Origin: Rhodospirillaceae bacterium
GTDB lineage: Bacteria; Pseudomonadota; Alphaproteobacteria; Rhodospirillales; JABHCV01
DNA: 46,967 nt
Assembly: GCA_018662005.1 (NCBI GenBank)
Contig: JABJHA010000006.1
Location: 1-46,967 of the forward strand
Reading direction: 5' to 3'
The position numbers and the translations under genes are program-made. The notes under the pieces are model-generated. The model did no database searches. It was not told where the DNA came from and saw only the letters and a list, made by a program, of their open reading frames with translations. Each line of letters starts with the position of its first letter. The first letter of the stretch is position 1. Positions 1-8,143 of the stretch are shown in pieces.

Positions 1-113
1 AGGAAACCCCGGCCACCGGTCAGTAACACCGTCTTGCCCGAAAAGTCCTTAGCCTGAATGGCCAGCCGCTGACAGATCTCGTCGATATCGGATTTAAGCA
101 GAAATTCGGTCAT
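1..113 (-). CDS. NAD-dependent epimerase/dehydratase family protein, N-terminal fragment
   Basis: Only the first 37 codons are in the window; the gene runs off the left edge. It starts at the ATG at 113, reads MTEFLLKSDIDEI and reaches a Rossmann dinucleotide-binding turn, KTVLLTGGRGF, near residues 27-37. That turn is typical of extended short-chain dehydrogenases such as sugar-nucleotide epimerases and UDP-glucuronate decarboxylases. About 26 residues precede the first beta strand, longer than in minimal epimerases. The purine run GAAGAAG lies about 8 nt before the ATG and could act as a weak ribosome-binding site. The substrate cannot be told from this fragment. Confidence 0.6.
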   Translation of the reverse strand, partial: MTEFLLKSDIDEICQRLAIQAKDFSGKTVLLTGGRGF

Positions 114-219
114 GGAAATGTCTTCTTCGTGGTTAATGGGTGAATTTGCCACTCTATTAGCCCGAATCCGGGACTTGGCATAGTATAAACCCCTTTTAAA
201 CCTGCCCGTTACCACCATA

Positions 220-254
220 AAAAAGGGCCAGACCGCACCAGCCTGACCCCTTTT
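220..254 (-). terminator. Rho-independent terminator after the peroxiredoxin gene
   Basis: Read on the minus strand, a 12-bp stem (254-243 with 231-220, two G-U wobbles) encloses an 11-nt loop. The stem ends in a run of six T (224-219). It lies 17 bp after the peroxiredoxin stop codon and before the leftward epimerase gene. Confidence 0.75.
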
Positions 255-271
255 GGATTTTATCATATTTT

Positions 272-817
272 CTAAGCGCTCAATGCCTTCGGAAAGTATT
301 CGTTTACGTATCCTATCATGGTATCGGCGTCAGAGACCTCAAACGGGTCATCCTCCACATTGTCGCCAAAACCGTCTTCAACAAACATTTTGACGATCTC
401 GCCGTCTTCAACCAACATCGAATAGCGCCAGCTACGCATTCCGAAGCCCAGGTTTTCTTTTTCAACAAGCATCCCCATTTTACGGGTGAATTCAGCATTG
501 CCGTCAGGCAGCAGGAAGACGTTTTTCGCCTTCTGGCTTTGGCCCCACTGGTACATGACAAAGGCGTCGTTAACCGACAGACAAACAATCTGGTCAACAC
601 CATGCGCCCTGAAGTCTTCATTCAATTCTTCGTATCGCGGCAGGTGGCTGGTCGAGCAGGTCGGGGTAAAGGCGCCGGGGAGGGCGAAAACAACAACCCG
701 TTTGCCCTTGAAAATATCGTCACTGGTCAACGTCTTCCATTCAAATGGATTATCACCATCGATGTCATCATTACGAACACGGGTGTTGAAAGTCGCCTGG
801 GGTATCTGTGTCATCAT
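272..817 (-). CDS. Peroxiredoxin, Prx5/hybrid-Prx type
   Basis: A 181-residue thiol peroxidase that should reduce H2O2 or alkyl hydroperoxides in the cytoplasm. The signature is PGAFTPTCSTSHLP, in which the Cys after PT is the peroxidatic cysteine of the Prx5 family. The C-terminal part (VEDGFGDNVEDDPFEVSDAD) also matches that family. An upstream in-frame start at 874 is possible, but GGAG stands 6 nt before the paired ATGs at 817/814, and family members begin near here with a MTQIPxATF-like start. The gene is divergent from oxyR across a short gap with an inverted repeat, so peroxide-dependent control by that regulator is likely. A strong terminator follows. Confidence 0.9.
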   Translation of the reverse strand: MMTQIPQATFNTRVRNDDIDGDNPFEWKTLTSDDIFKGKRVVVFALPGAFTPTCSTSHLPRYEELNEDFRAHGVDQIVCLSVNDAFVMYQWGQSQKAKNVFLLPDGNAEFTRKMGMLVEKENLGFGMRSWRYSMLVEDGEIVKMFVEDGFGDNVEDDPFEVSDADTMIGYVNEYFPKALSA

Positions 818-910
818 CTTGTTCTCCAAAAAATAAGGTTGCGAAACCGGCTGTTCGGCCTCGAGTGAAGACACCCTAGGCGATGTCTTTTAATTGGTAA
901 AACAAGTTCA

Positions 911-933
911 ATAGCTTATACTTATTTGTATAA
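911..933. promoter_or_regulatory. Likely OxyR operator between prx and oxyR
   Basis: The divergent gap holds an inverted repeat TTATAC-N6-GTATAA (916-933), preceded by ATAG at 911. The spacing and AT-rich half-sites fit a LysR-family site and resemble the ATAG-N7-CTAT half-site pattern known for OxyR. It lies just upstream of the oxyR start and within reach of the prx promoter. Assignment to OxyR is inference from position. Confidence 0.5.
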
Positions 934-953
934 TCACTTAAATAAAGAACCCC

Positions 954-1907
954 ATGCCCCTCTACCGCCGTCTGCCAACACTGACCCAATTGCGTCACCT
1001 GATCGCCGTAAGCGAGCACGGCCATTTCGGACGCGCTGCCGAGGCTTGTTTTATCACCCAGTCCTCATTAAGTGCCTCGATCAGGGAACTTGAGACAACC
1101 CTGGGCGAAACTCTGATCGAGCGGACCAGGCGTTCCGTGATGATGACGGTGCTGGGCCTGGAAACCGTAAACCGGGCCAAAAACGTGATCAGGGATGTGG
1201 AAGACATCGCCGATCTTGTCAGCGCCGCCGGCGCCCCCCTTTCAGGGTCATTGCGTCTGGGCATCATTCCGACCATTGCCCCGTTCCTGTTGCCGCGGGT
1301 CTTGCCGACCCTGCGCGCGGCTTATCCGGAGCTGAAACTCTACTTGAGTGAAAAACAATCGGCCCCCCTTCTTGATGATCTTGCCGCCGGAAACCTTGAC
1401 CTTCTGCTGCTCGCCTTTCCGTACCCGTGCGAGAAACTGAAAACGTTTGTCTTCGCCGATGACCCCTTCTGGGTCGCCTCCCCAAAAGGCCATCTGCCGA
1501 TAAAGAAGGAGCGCCTGACGCGCCACGACATCGCGGCTGAAAACCTGCTGTTGTTGGGTGAAGGCCATTGCCTGCGCGACCATGCTTTAAGCGCCTGCGG
1601 GCTCGCCAAACAGCATCAGGGGGCGGAATTTCAGGCGACCAGCCTGCAGACACTTGTCCAGATGGTCGAGGGGGGACTCGGGGTTACGTTGCTTCCGAAG
1701 ATGGCCATCGACGCCGGCATCGCCCGGTCGACCGGCATACAATTGCGCCCCATCGATGGCGAAAGCCTTGGTCGCCAAATCGGTTTTGCCTGGCGGCCTT
1801 CATCGCCACGCGAAGACGAATTCAAACTATTGGCGGCGTATTTCCGCGATGAACTGGCCACCCCCCTGTCACCGGGTAAAAAGGCAAAATTAAGGACAAG
1901 CCCTTGA
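954..1907 (+). CDS. oxyR: OxyR-type LysR transcriptional regulator
   Basis: A 317-residue LysR-family protein. The winged helix-turn-helix lies at about 6-65 (LRHLIAVSEHGHFGRAAEA, SSLSASIRELE) and the effector domain at about 95-300. The motif GEGHCLRDHALSAC puts cysteines at 206 and 215. The nine-residue spacing and context match the two redox cysteines of OxyR (199 and 208 in E. coli), which form a disulfide when oxidised by peroxide. The divergent neighbour is a peroxiredoxin, a classic OxyR target. ATG start at 954 with a weak upstream purine stretch. Annotation as OxyR is firm because both cysteines are present in the right context. Confidence 0.92.
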   Translation: MPLYRRLPTLTQLRHLIAVSEHGHFGRAAEACFITQSSLSASIRELETTLGETLIERTRRSVMMTVLGLETVNRAKNVIRDVEDIADLVSAAGAPLSGSLRLGIIPTIAPFLLPRVLPTLRAAYPELKLYLSEKQSAPLLDDLAAGNLDLLLLAFPYPCEKLKTFVFADDPFWVASPKGHLPIKKERLTRHDIAAENLLLLGEGHCLRDHALSACGLAKQHQGAEFQATSLQTLVQMVEGGLGVTLLPKMAIDAGIARSTGIQLRPIDGESLGRQIGFAWRPSSPREDEFKLLAAYFRDELATPLSPGKKAKLRTSP

Positions 1908-1943
1908 CTTTTCAACATCTTGAACCAACTCTAGGGGGAACGT

Positions 1944-1966
1944 TACTGGCGCCTACGGGGCCAGTA
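1944..1966 (+). other. Short hairpin downstream of oxyR
   Basis: TACTGGC (1944-1950) pairs with GCCAGTA (1960-1966). No T-run follows directly; TTTT appears only 10 nt later. It could be a weak terminator for oxyR or an mRNA-end structure. Confidence 0.3.
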
Positions 1967-2035
1967 GCAGGGCGCTTTTAAGGGGCCCAAACCGCGCTAT
2001 GCTCGCTCATAAGACTTCGAGGAGGAAACGCCACA

Positions 2036-2497
2036 ATGTCGCGCCTATCTGGCTTCAACAGCCCACTTTTGCTGGGTTTTGATCATTTTGAACGGATTCT
2101 CGATCAGGCATCGAAAACCTCTGCCGAAGGCTATCCTCCTTATAACATTGAGCAATGCGGTGAAAATGCCTTGCGCATTACCGTCGCCATCGCCGGTTTC
2201 TCCATGGATGATTTGAGCGTCACCACCGAGGATAACCAGCTTGTCATCCGTGGCCGTCATTGCGAAGACGACAGCGAGCGCATCTACTTGCATCGCGGCA
2301 TCGCGGCCCGTCAGTTCCAGCGCAGTTTCATTCTCGCCGAAGGCATCGAAATCACCGGCGCCTCTATGGATAATGGACTTTTGCACGTTGAATTGGTCCG
2401 TCACGTCCCGGAACCCGAAATTCGTAATATCAAGATCGAAGCCAACAAAGGCAGCAGCAACAAGCCAAAAACCATTGAGGTCGATCCCGATGACTAA
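2036..2497 (+). CDS. Small heat-shock protein, Hsp20/IbpA family
   Basis: A 153-residue holdase chaperone with an alpha-crystallin domain at about residues 35-128. The short N-terminal region FNSPLLLGFDHFERILD matches the IbpA/HspH class of alphaproteobacteria. The domain holds the conserved AGF...LSVTTEDNQLVIRG and GIAARQFQRSFILAEGIEITGASMDNGLLHVEL blocks, but a canonical C-terminal IxI anchor is not obvious (NIKIEA is the nearest). A strong GAGGAGG ribosome-binding site precedes the ATG. The DUF1150 gene follows in the same direction, a frequent pairing in this class. Role: binding unfolding proteins during stress. Confidence 0.93.
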   Translation: MSRLSGFNSPLLLGFDHFERILDQASKTSAEGYPPYNIEQCGENALRITVAIAGFSMDDLSVTTEDNQLVIRGRHCEDDSERIYLHRGIAARQFQRSFILAEGIEITGASMDNGLLHVELVRHVPEPEIRNIKIEANKGSSNKPKTIEVDPDD

Positions 2498-2518
2498 CGA
2501 TTAAGTGAACAGGTGTGA

Positions 2519-2569
2519 CTTTCAGGCCGTCCCGCCAGACCCCATATTAAACTAAAGCCCCATATAAAC
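2519..2569 (+). promoter_or_regulatory. Possible heat-shock (sigma-32-like) promoter with a repeated -10 block
   Basis: CCCCATAT occurs twice in direct repeat, at 2540-2547 and 2558-2565, each continuing into AAAC. CCCCATnT is the known RpoH -10 pattern. CTTTCA at 2519-2524 lies 15 nt before the first block but is a poor match to the RpoH -35 CTTGAA. If real, it would drive the DUF1150 gene separately from hsp20. Confidence 0.35.
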
Positions 2570-2611
2570 GTGCCGAACCCAAGACAGGGCGTTTTAAAAG
2601 GAGTTGATGAA

Positions 2612-2842
2612 ATGATCCAGGACCCCACCACCCAAACCCCGATCAACCGCTATATGTCAGTTGCTGATTTCGCCCTTTATGGAGCCCAGGACGTTGCCTA
2701 CGTCAAACCAGTGATCATCAACGGCGAGGCGCTTTATGCCATATACGCCGCCGACGGTCAGGAATTGGCTTTTATTGAAGGGCGTGATCTTGCCGACGCA
2801 ACCGTGCGCCAAAACGACATGCAGCCGCTCAGCGTTCACTAA
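2612..2842 (+). CDS. DUF1150 family protein
   Basis: A 76-residue acidic protein of a conserved alphaproteobacterial family of unknown function that often sits next to Hsp20 genes. Recognisable family text includes MSVADFALYGAQDVAYVKP and YAIYAADGQELAF. The reading frame opens at 2570, but AAAAGGAG lies 7 nt before the ATG at 2612, which also gives the family-like start MIQDPTT. It meets ptsN tail to tail with an 11-bp gap. A role in the heat-shock response is suggested only by its neighbour. Confidence 0.85.
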   Translation: MIQDPTTQTPINRYMSVADFALYGAQDVAYVKPVIINGEALYAIYAADGQELAFIEGRDLADATVRQNDMQPLSVH

Positions 2843-2853
2843 ATCAGAAAAAA

Positions 2854-3318
2854 TTAAGCTGCCTGGTGGGCGGTTTCTTCGATCAACAGGGCGTAAAGCG
2901 CTTCTGACTGGTCGGTGCCGCGAAGCTTGTCGCAGACCGTCTTGTCGCGCAACAGGCGTGATACGCGGGCCAATGCTTTCAGATGGTCTGCTCCGGCAGT
3001 TTCAGGGGCCAGCAGCAGGAAGATCAGATCAACCGGTTGCTCATCGATGGACTGGAAATCAATCGGCTTCTCAAGGCGTGCAAACAGGCCATAAAGTTTT
3101 TCAAGATTGGCTAATTTTCCATGTGGAATGGCAATGCCGTTACCAACGCCCGTGGTGCCTAGACGTTCGCGCTCCATCAGCACTTCAAAAATGGCGCGCT
3201 CGTGCAAGCCGGTGATATCGGCAGCCTTCTTTGCCAAATCCTGGATCGCCTGTTTTTTAGACGTCGCGTGTAGATTGGCGACGACACTTTCGGTGCTGAT
3301 AAGGTCGTTGATTTCCAT
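2854..3318 (-). CDS. ptsN: PTS IIA-like nitrogen-regulatory protein PtsN
   Basis: A 154-residue EIIA-Ntr protein, the last phospho-acceptor of the nitrogen phosphotransferase relay (PtsP-PtsO-PtsN). It has no sugar-transport role but tunes K+ transport, nitrogen and carbon responses. The phosphorylated His is H66 in GNGIAIPHGKL. The ATG at 3318 is preferred over a TTG one codon earlier because AGGGAAG lies 6 nt before it. It is the distal gene after hpf (37-bp gap), and the rpoN-hpf-ptsN order is conserved widely in Proteobacteria. Confidence 0.95.
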   Translation of the reverse strand: MEINDLISTESVVANLHATSKKQAIQDLAKKAADITGLHERAIFEVLMERERLGTTGVGNGIAIPHGKLANLEKLYGLFARLEKPIDFQSIDEQPVDLIFLLLAPETAGADHLKALARVSRLLRDKTVCDKLRGTDQSEALYALLIEETAHQAA

Positions 3319-3355
3319 CAATACTTCCCTGATCCGGCTTTATAAAAATTGATTT

Positions 3356-3931
3356 TCAAGATTTTTCGGCCTCGCTGGGATCAATCCAGCCAATGTTGCC
3401 GTCGTCACGACGATAAACCACATTCAAGCCGCCATGGGCGCGATTGCGGAACATCATTACGGGTGCTTCGGCAAGGTCCATACGCATCACTGCCTGACTG
3501 ACGGTCAGTGTTGCGATATTATGGGGCATCTCCGCAACGATGGCGGGCTCACCCGCTTCAGGCAATTCGTCCTCACCTTCGCTGGCGAGAATGGAATACT
3601 GGGCCATGACGATTTCGTCGTCACTGGGGCCATTCTGATGGTGGCTGCTAATGCGCCTTTTATAGCGCCGCAATTGCTTGGAGATACGCCCTAACGCACC
3701 ATCAAATGCGCCGTAGGCGTCGTTGCCGTCCGCGCCGCCCTGCATAACCATGCCACGCCCGGCGTGGACGGAAATGTCGGCGCGAAAACCGGGGCCTTCC
3801 TTGGAGAAAACAACCGTTGAATCCAGCGCGTTCTCGAAATATTTTTTGACGGAGTTCTGCAATTGATCTTCGGCATGGCCGCGAAGGGCGTCACCGACAT
3901 CAACATGTTTGCCTTTGATCGATATTTCCAT
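3356..3931 (-). CDS. hpf: Ribosome hibernation promoting factor, long form
   Basis: 191 residues. The N-terminal S30AE/YfiA domain (about 1-110, starting MEISIKGKHVDVGDAL) sits in the 30S decoding region and blocks translation in stationary phase. A linker leads to a C-terminal dimerisation domain (about 135-190, LTVSQAVMRMDLAEAPVMMFRN...GNIGWIDP). Having that domain makes it the long form, which by itself drives 100S ribosome dimer formation in the family. It lies between rpoN (219-bp gap with a candidate promoter) and ptsN (37 bp). The ribosome-binding site is weak. Confidence 0.95.
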   Translation of the reverse strand: MEISIKGKHVDVGDALRGHAEDQLQNSVKKYFENALDSTVVFSKEGPGFRADISVHAGRGMVMQGGADGNDAYGAFDGALGRISKQLRRYKRRISSHHQNGPSDDEIVMAQYSILASEGEDELPEAGEPAIVAEMPHNIATLTVSQAVMRMDLAEAPVMMFRNRAHGGLNVVYRRDDGNIGWIDPSEAEKS

Positions 3932-4077
3932 GAGTGTGTGCCGTCCAGTTTATCTAAACTTTTCAGCTGTCCATATTGTTATGCAAAAAATTTCTTAAAA
4001 CCTGGCGTCCAAATCTAACACCTTATATTAACGCTCCCTGGCACCTTGATTTACACCTGCGGGCTGCGAAGGCCCGG

Positions 4078-4106
4078 AACCTAGATGCCCGGTGCCCTGC
4101 TGTCAA
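4078..4106 (-). promoter_or_regulatory. Candidate sigma-70 promoter for hpf-ptsN
   Basis: On the minus strand TTGACA (4106-4101) is followed after 17 nt by TAGGTT (4083-4078). The -35 is perfect and the -10 moderate. A small GC hairpin (GGGC/GCCC) lies just downstream in the leader. It would give hpf a promoter separate from rpoN. Confidence 0.4.
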
Positions 4107-4150
4107 TAGTTTGCACACTTAAGAATTTGGTCCACTGGGCCAACCATTTG

Positions 4151-5707
4151 TTAGAGCGCAGAATTTTTTTCGCGGCGACGCTGCACGGATGAGGAAAGTC
4201 CCAGGGCTTCACGGTATTTAGCCACCGTCCGACGGGCAATGTCCATGCCTTCATTTTTCAAAATAGTAACAATTTTGTCGTCAGAAAGAATTTTAGCAGG
4301 TGCTTCTTCGTCAATCAATTCCTTGATTCTGTAGCGCACGGATTCTGCCGAATGGGTTTCCCCGCCCGATGAGCTGGCAATCGCTGCGGTAAAGAAATAC
4401 TTGAGCTCGAAGATGCCCCGCGGAGAGGCAATGAACTTGTTCGATGTGACCCTGGATACGGTGCTTTCATGCATATCGATGACTTCGGCGATATCACGCA
4501 ACACCAGTGGACGCAGATGCTGAACACCATTAGTGAAAAAACCGTCCTGCTGGCTGACAATTTCACTGGCCACTTTCAGGATCGTCGTCGCTCTTTGATG
4601 CAGGGATTTAACCAGCCAGTTAGCCGACTGATAACATTCATTTATATAGCGCTTGTCTTCTTTTGAACCGGCAACGGAACTGATGGTCGCGAAATAGGTG
4701 TTATTGACCAGAACCCTGGGCAAGGTATCGCTGTTCAATTCAACGATCCAGCCGCCGCCGGGCTGGCTGCGCATGATGACGTCGGGAACAACCGGCTGCA
4801 TGATCGTATCTTCAAAAACCAGTCCCGGTTTCGGATCCAGTTCCTTGATCTCGGCAAACATGTCGGCGATGTCCTCTGCATCAACGCCGCAAATTTCCGT
4901 TAAGCGCTTAAGGTCGCGCTTGGCCAGCAAGTCCAGATTTTCAAGCAGCGTCTGCATGGCCGGATCGAGCCGGTCGCGCTCGCGCAGTTGCAGGGCAAGG
5001 CATTCAGCCAAATCGCGGGCGAACAGGCCCGGCTGGTCGATTCGCTGGAGCTTTTCCAAAACCTGCTCGACCTGTTCCAACGCACAGCCAAGGGTTTCGG
5101 CAACGCCCTCCAACGGGTCACTGATGTAACCAGAATCATCAAGCATATCAATAAGTTGGGTGCCAATCATTCGTTCCTCAGGATCACCCAGCGTCATCGT
5201 CATTTGACTGTTCAGGCGTTCGCGCAGGCTGACCTGATCGATCAGGGTTTCTTCCGGATTGGGAAGGGCGGCGCTAAAATCCGTGGCCCCGCCGGGGCCG
5301 TTATCGGCAAATGCGGGTTCGGCTAAATTGGCCTGGGCGATTTCGACGGGACTGGCTTCATCCGTATTCCACTCGTTGTCGACCTCCACGTCCAGGTCAT
5401 TGCCGATGGCTTCGGCATCCTTGCCCGTGTCACTAAAATCGATGCTTTCTAGGCCTCCGTCTTCCTGCAGGGAATCGCCCGCTTGATCAGAAAGTTCATC
5501 GGCCATATCAAGCGCGTCACCGCCTTCCTGATCATCACCCTGGTCTTCTTCCTGACGTTCAAGAAGAGGATTCTGTTCAAGTTCCTGCTCCACATAATCG
5601 AGCAGTTCAATGCTGGAAAGTTGCAGCATTTTAATCGCCTGCTGCAATTGCGGCGTCATCACCAGTGACTGGCTTTGACGCAAATCCAGACGGGGGGTCA
5701 ACGCCAT
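4151..5707 (-). CDS. rpoN: RNA polymerase sigma-54 factor
   Basis: 518 residues. Region I (LRQSQSLVMTPQLQQAIKMLQLSSIELLDYV) binds activators and controls melting. An acidic region II follows (about 55-140). The core-binding region comes next, and the C-terminal region has the DNA-binding helix-turn-helix (RDIAEVIDMHESTVSRVTSNKF) and the RpoN box ARRTVAKYRE (about 491-500), which reads the -24 element. The length is normal for the family. It starts 30 bp after lptB, an order conserved in many Proteobacteria. Sigma-54 targets in this window were not identified. Confidence 0.97.
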   Translation of the reverse strand: MALTPRLDLRQSQSLVMTPQLQQAIKMLQLSSIELLDYVEQELEQNPLLERQEEDQGDDQEGGDALDMADELSDQAGDSLQEDGGLESIDFSDTGKDAEAIGNDLDVEVDNEWNTDEASPVEIAQANLAEPAFADNGPGGATDFSAALPNPEETLIDQVSLRERLNSQMTMTLGDPEERMIGTQLIDMLDDSGYISDPLEGVAETLGCALEQVEQVLEKLQRIDQPGLFARDLAECLALQLRERDRLDPAMQTLLENLDLLAKRDLKRLTEICGVDAEDIADMFAEIKELDPKPGLVFEDTIMQPVVPDVIMRSQPGGGWIVELNSDTLPRVLVNNTYFATISSVAGSKEDKRYINECYQSANWLVKSLHQRATTILKVASEIVSQQDGFFTNGVQHLRPLVLRDIAEVIDMHESTVSRVTSNKFIASPRGIFELKYFFTAAIASSSGGETHSAESVRYRIKELIDEEAPAKILSDDKIVTILKNEGMDIARRTVAKYREALGLSSSVQRRREKNSAL

Positions 5708-5737
5708 GTCGAAACCCGCCTGTTGTTCAAAGTTGAT

Positions 5738-6541
5738 CTAGAGACTGAAACGATCACCCAGATATACGCGCCTGACGTCTTCGTTTCCGACGATGTCGGA
5801 AGGCGCGCCCTCCATCAACATCATGCCATCATGGATAATGTATGCGCGATCAATGACATCCAATGTCTCGCGAACATTATGATCGGTGATCAACACACCG
5901 ATACCACGGTCTTTCAAATGCGCGACCAGTTCACGGATGTCACCCACAGCGATCGGGTCAACACCGGCAAATGGCTCATCAAGCAAGATAAAATGCGGAT
6001 TTGAAGCAAGTGCACGGGCGATTTCAACCCGTCGGCGTTCGCCACCCGAAAGCGCCAGCGCCGGGGTGCGGCGAAGATGGGTTATCGAAAATTCGGCGAG
6101 CAGGGCATCGAGCATGGACTCACGGCGTTCACGGACCGGCTCGGCGACCTCGAGCACGGCGCGGATATTATTTTCCACCGTCAGCCCCCGGAAAATTGAG
6201 GCTTCCTGTGGCAAGTAACCGATCCCCAAACGGGCGCGGCGATACATGGGAAGGTCGGTGATATCCTGACCATCAAGAACAACGGACCCGTAATCAAGGG
6301 GGATCAGGCCAGTAATCATATAGAAACACGTGGTTTTTCCGGCCCCGTTGGGACCAAGCAGGCCGACAACTTCACCGCGCTGAATAGACATGCTGGCGCC
6401 ACGCACGACCGGGCGTTTCTTGAAGCGCTTGCCCATGTTCGTCGCATGCAGGCCGCGGTCCTTGTTTTCACTGATCAGGCGCGGCGCCTCTTCGGGCGTC
6501 GAAGGCGTCAAGCCGTGAATATCGATCGTGTCATCTACCAT
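5738..6541 (-). CDS. lptB: LPS export ABC transporter ATP-binding protein LptB
   Basis: A 267-residue ABC ATPase that powers lipopolysaccharide extraction from the inner membrane with LptF/LptG. Walker A is GPNGAGKT (63-70), the signature LSGGERRR (164-171) and Walker B HFILLDEP with FAGVD (183-195), the last being typical of LptB. The frame can open at a TTG at 6571, but the ATG at 6541 is more usual; neither has a strong ribosome-binding site. Even so, the N-terminal extension of about 30 residues is longer than in E. coli LptB. It lies downstream of lptA (66 bp) and upstream of rpoN. Confidence 0.95.
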   Translation of the reverse strand: MVDDTIDIHGLTPSTPEEAPRLISENKDRGLHATNMGKRFKKRPVVRGASMSIQRGEVVGLLGPNGAGKTTCFYMITGLIPLDYGSVVLDGQDITDLPMYRRARLGIGYLPQEASIFRGLTVENNIRAVLEVAEPVRERRESMLDALLAEFSITHLRRTPALALSGGERRRVEIARALASNPHFILLDEPFAGVDPIAVGDIRELVAHLKDRGIGVLITDHNVRETLDVIDRAYIIHDGMMLMEGAPSDIVGNEDVRRVYLGDRFSL

Positions 6542-6607
6542 GGTTTTGCTAACGGAGCCTTTGAAATTCAATCATTTAACTTAGAACGACGTTGGTAAAA
6601 AAAGAGT

Positions 6608-7429
6608 TTAATTCCCTTGCGTTTTTTTGCCACCAAGGTTGAACACCCCGCCGACCTGGCCGCCACCCTGCCCTGCACAACTGAACATTTTTGAAATACC
6701 GCTGTTCATGTTGACCTCGGCCTTGCAGCCTTTTAGCTGGTTGGCATCGCGGACGATCATAACGGAACCGGTCAGCGTCGCGATACCGCTTTTCACAATA
6801 TAGACGCCGCGTTCGGATGTCGCTTTTTCAGATTTGGTCACGACCTGCACATTATCGAACGCTTCGACCCTGCGAATAGAGCTTTTTCCGCTGCCGTCCT
6901 TTTTCATGTAGGCGACGATAACATCGGCTTTAAGATTTTTTCCATCGCTGAATACCTGCGCGTTTCCGCGTGCGACGGCCATCTGTTTACGTTCCCAGTA
7001 TTCAAGCTGTTCATTGGCGATGACTTCGTCTGTCGGAGTCACCAAACTGACCTTCCTTCCGGTCAGAACCAGAATGCCGTTATCAACGTCATAGACACCT
7101 TTGTCGCCGGAAGCCGTTTCGCCGGGCGTTACGATACGGACGTTGTTAATAGCATCGAGACGCCATATTTCCGTGCCCCCATCTGGTAATTTGCGATAGA
7201 AAGCATGCAGTTCATCACCGTAAACTGTGACCTCGCCGCGCACGGCGCGCGCATGACCACGGGCGACAAAGGTCAACGCGTCCTGTTGCCACTCGATACC
7301 ATCGTCAGCGTAAACTTCGATCGGCGCATCGGAATCACCGCTACCGAAATTGAGCCCCTGCGCCGATGCCGGGGTGACCAGCAACACAACGACGAAGCTT
7401 AGAGCAAAACGGGAGAGCCACTTGATCAT
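6608..7429 (-). CDS. lptA: LPS transport periplasmic protein LptA (OstA-like)
   Basis: 273 residues with a signal peptide (MIKWLSRFALSFVVVLLVTPASA, cleaved near residue 23). The OstA/LptA beta-jellyroll repeats cover about 40-230 (ALTFVARGHARAVRGEVTVYGDEL, VYDVDNGILVLTGRKVSL, EQLEYWERKQMAVARGNAQV). It forms the periplasmic bridge that carries LPS to LptD. It is longer than E. coli LptA (185 residues), with an extra repeat-like half and a glycine-rich tail. Its ATG overlaps the lptC stop by four bases (ATGA), showing translational coupling. Confidence 0.9.
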   Translation of the reverse strand: MIKWLSRFALSFVVVLLVTPASAQGLNFGSGDSDAPIEVYADDGIEWQQDALTFVARGHARAVRGEVTVYGDELHAFYRKLPDGGTEIWRLDAINNVRIVTPGETASGDKGVYDVDNGILVLTGRKVSLVTPTDEVIANEQLEYWERKQMAVARGNAQVFSDGKNLKADVIVAYMKKDGSGKSSIRRVEAFDNVQVVTKSEKATSERGVYIVKSGIATLTGSVMIVRDANQLKGCKAEVNMNSGISKMFSCAGQGGGQVGGVFNLGGKKTQGN

Positions 7430-8106
7430 TGCTGTTGCTCCCCGGCACCAGGATAAATCGTCAACTTTGATTTACCGGTGAAATAGATTGTCTTGCCCTT
7501 ATCAACAAGACGAAATCCTTCGGCCTGCAATTTGCCGAACGGGCCTTGGCCTTCGATGGGGACTGAGCCACTGGCGGTGCCGCTGGTCAGTTCGATGTCA
7601 GCGCTTTCGGTGCGAAATTCGTACCCGGAATCATGAAACAGGTTGACCTGTTCGTTCAGGGTCAGGGTTTCGCTTTGGCGCACATAAATACCGTTCTTTG
7701 CCGTCACCACCAGCCACGAGCCGTCATCAAGGGAAATATCAGCCTTCGGCATTTCCAATTCGACGCTTTTTTCCGCATTCAGCAAATTTTTGGCGATGTC
7801 GGCTGTGATAGAGAATGTTTGCCGTTCCTTGTCGGCGCCAAGAAAGCGCGGGTTAATCATCGCCGGATTTTCCACATTACCGACTTTCAAAGCCGTAAAG
7901 CCGATGTTGAAGCGCGTGTCATTCAGTTTCAGGTAGGGCCAGACAACAATCAGGACGATCAGCAGCAAGGCGACCACCGGCAGCAAGACTTTCATCCAGA
8001 TAACAAACCGCGAATAGCCCTGAACCGGTTGCCCGTGCAATGCGTTCGGACGACCGATTCCATCGGCGGCGACCATCGCCGGTTTGGGGGTTAATTGAGC
8101 GCTCAT
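7426..8106 (-). CDS. lptC: LPS export protein LptC
   Basis: A 226-residue bitopic inner-membrane protein. A cytoplasmic N-terminus is followed by one transmembrane helix (FVIWMKVLLPVVALLLIVLIVVWPYL, about 32-57) and a periplasmic LptC jellyroll with RFLGADKERQTFSITADIA and VTAKNGIYVRQSETLTL. It docks LptA to the LptBFG complex. The frame extends upstream into kdsD, but the ATG at 8106 fits family length and leaves a 37-bp gap to kdsD. It overlaps lptA by 4 bp. Confidence 0.9.
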   Translation of the reverse strand: MSAQLTPKPAMVAADGIGRPNALHGQPVQGYSRFVIWMKVLLPVVALLLIVLIVVWPYLKLNDTRFNIGFTALKVGNVENPAMINPRFLGADKERQTFSITADIAKNLLNAEKSVELEMPKADISLDDGSWLVVTAKNGIYVRQSETLTLNEQVNLFHDSGYEFRTESADIELTSGTASGSVPIEGQGPFGKLQAEGFRLVDKGKTIYFTGKSKLTIYPGAGEQQQ

Positions 8107-8143
8107 TTTTTGCGTCTCTTGCGTCCCATCAATTGGTTTTGGC

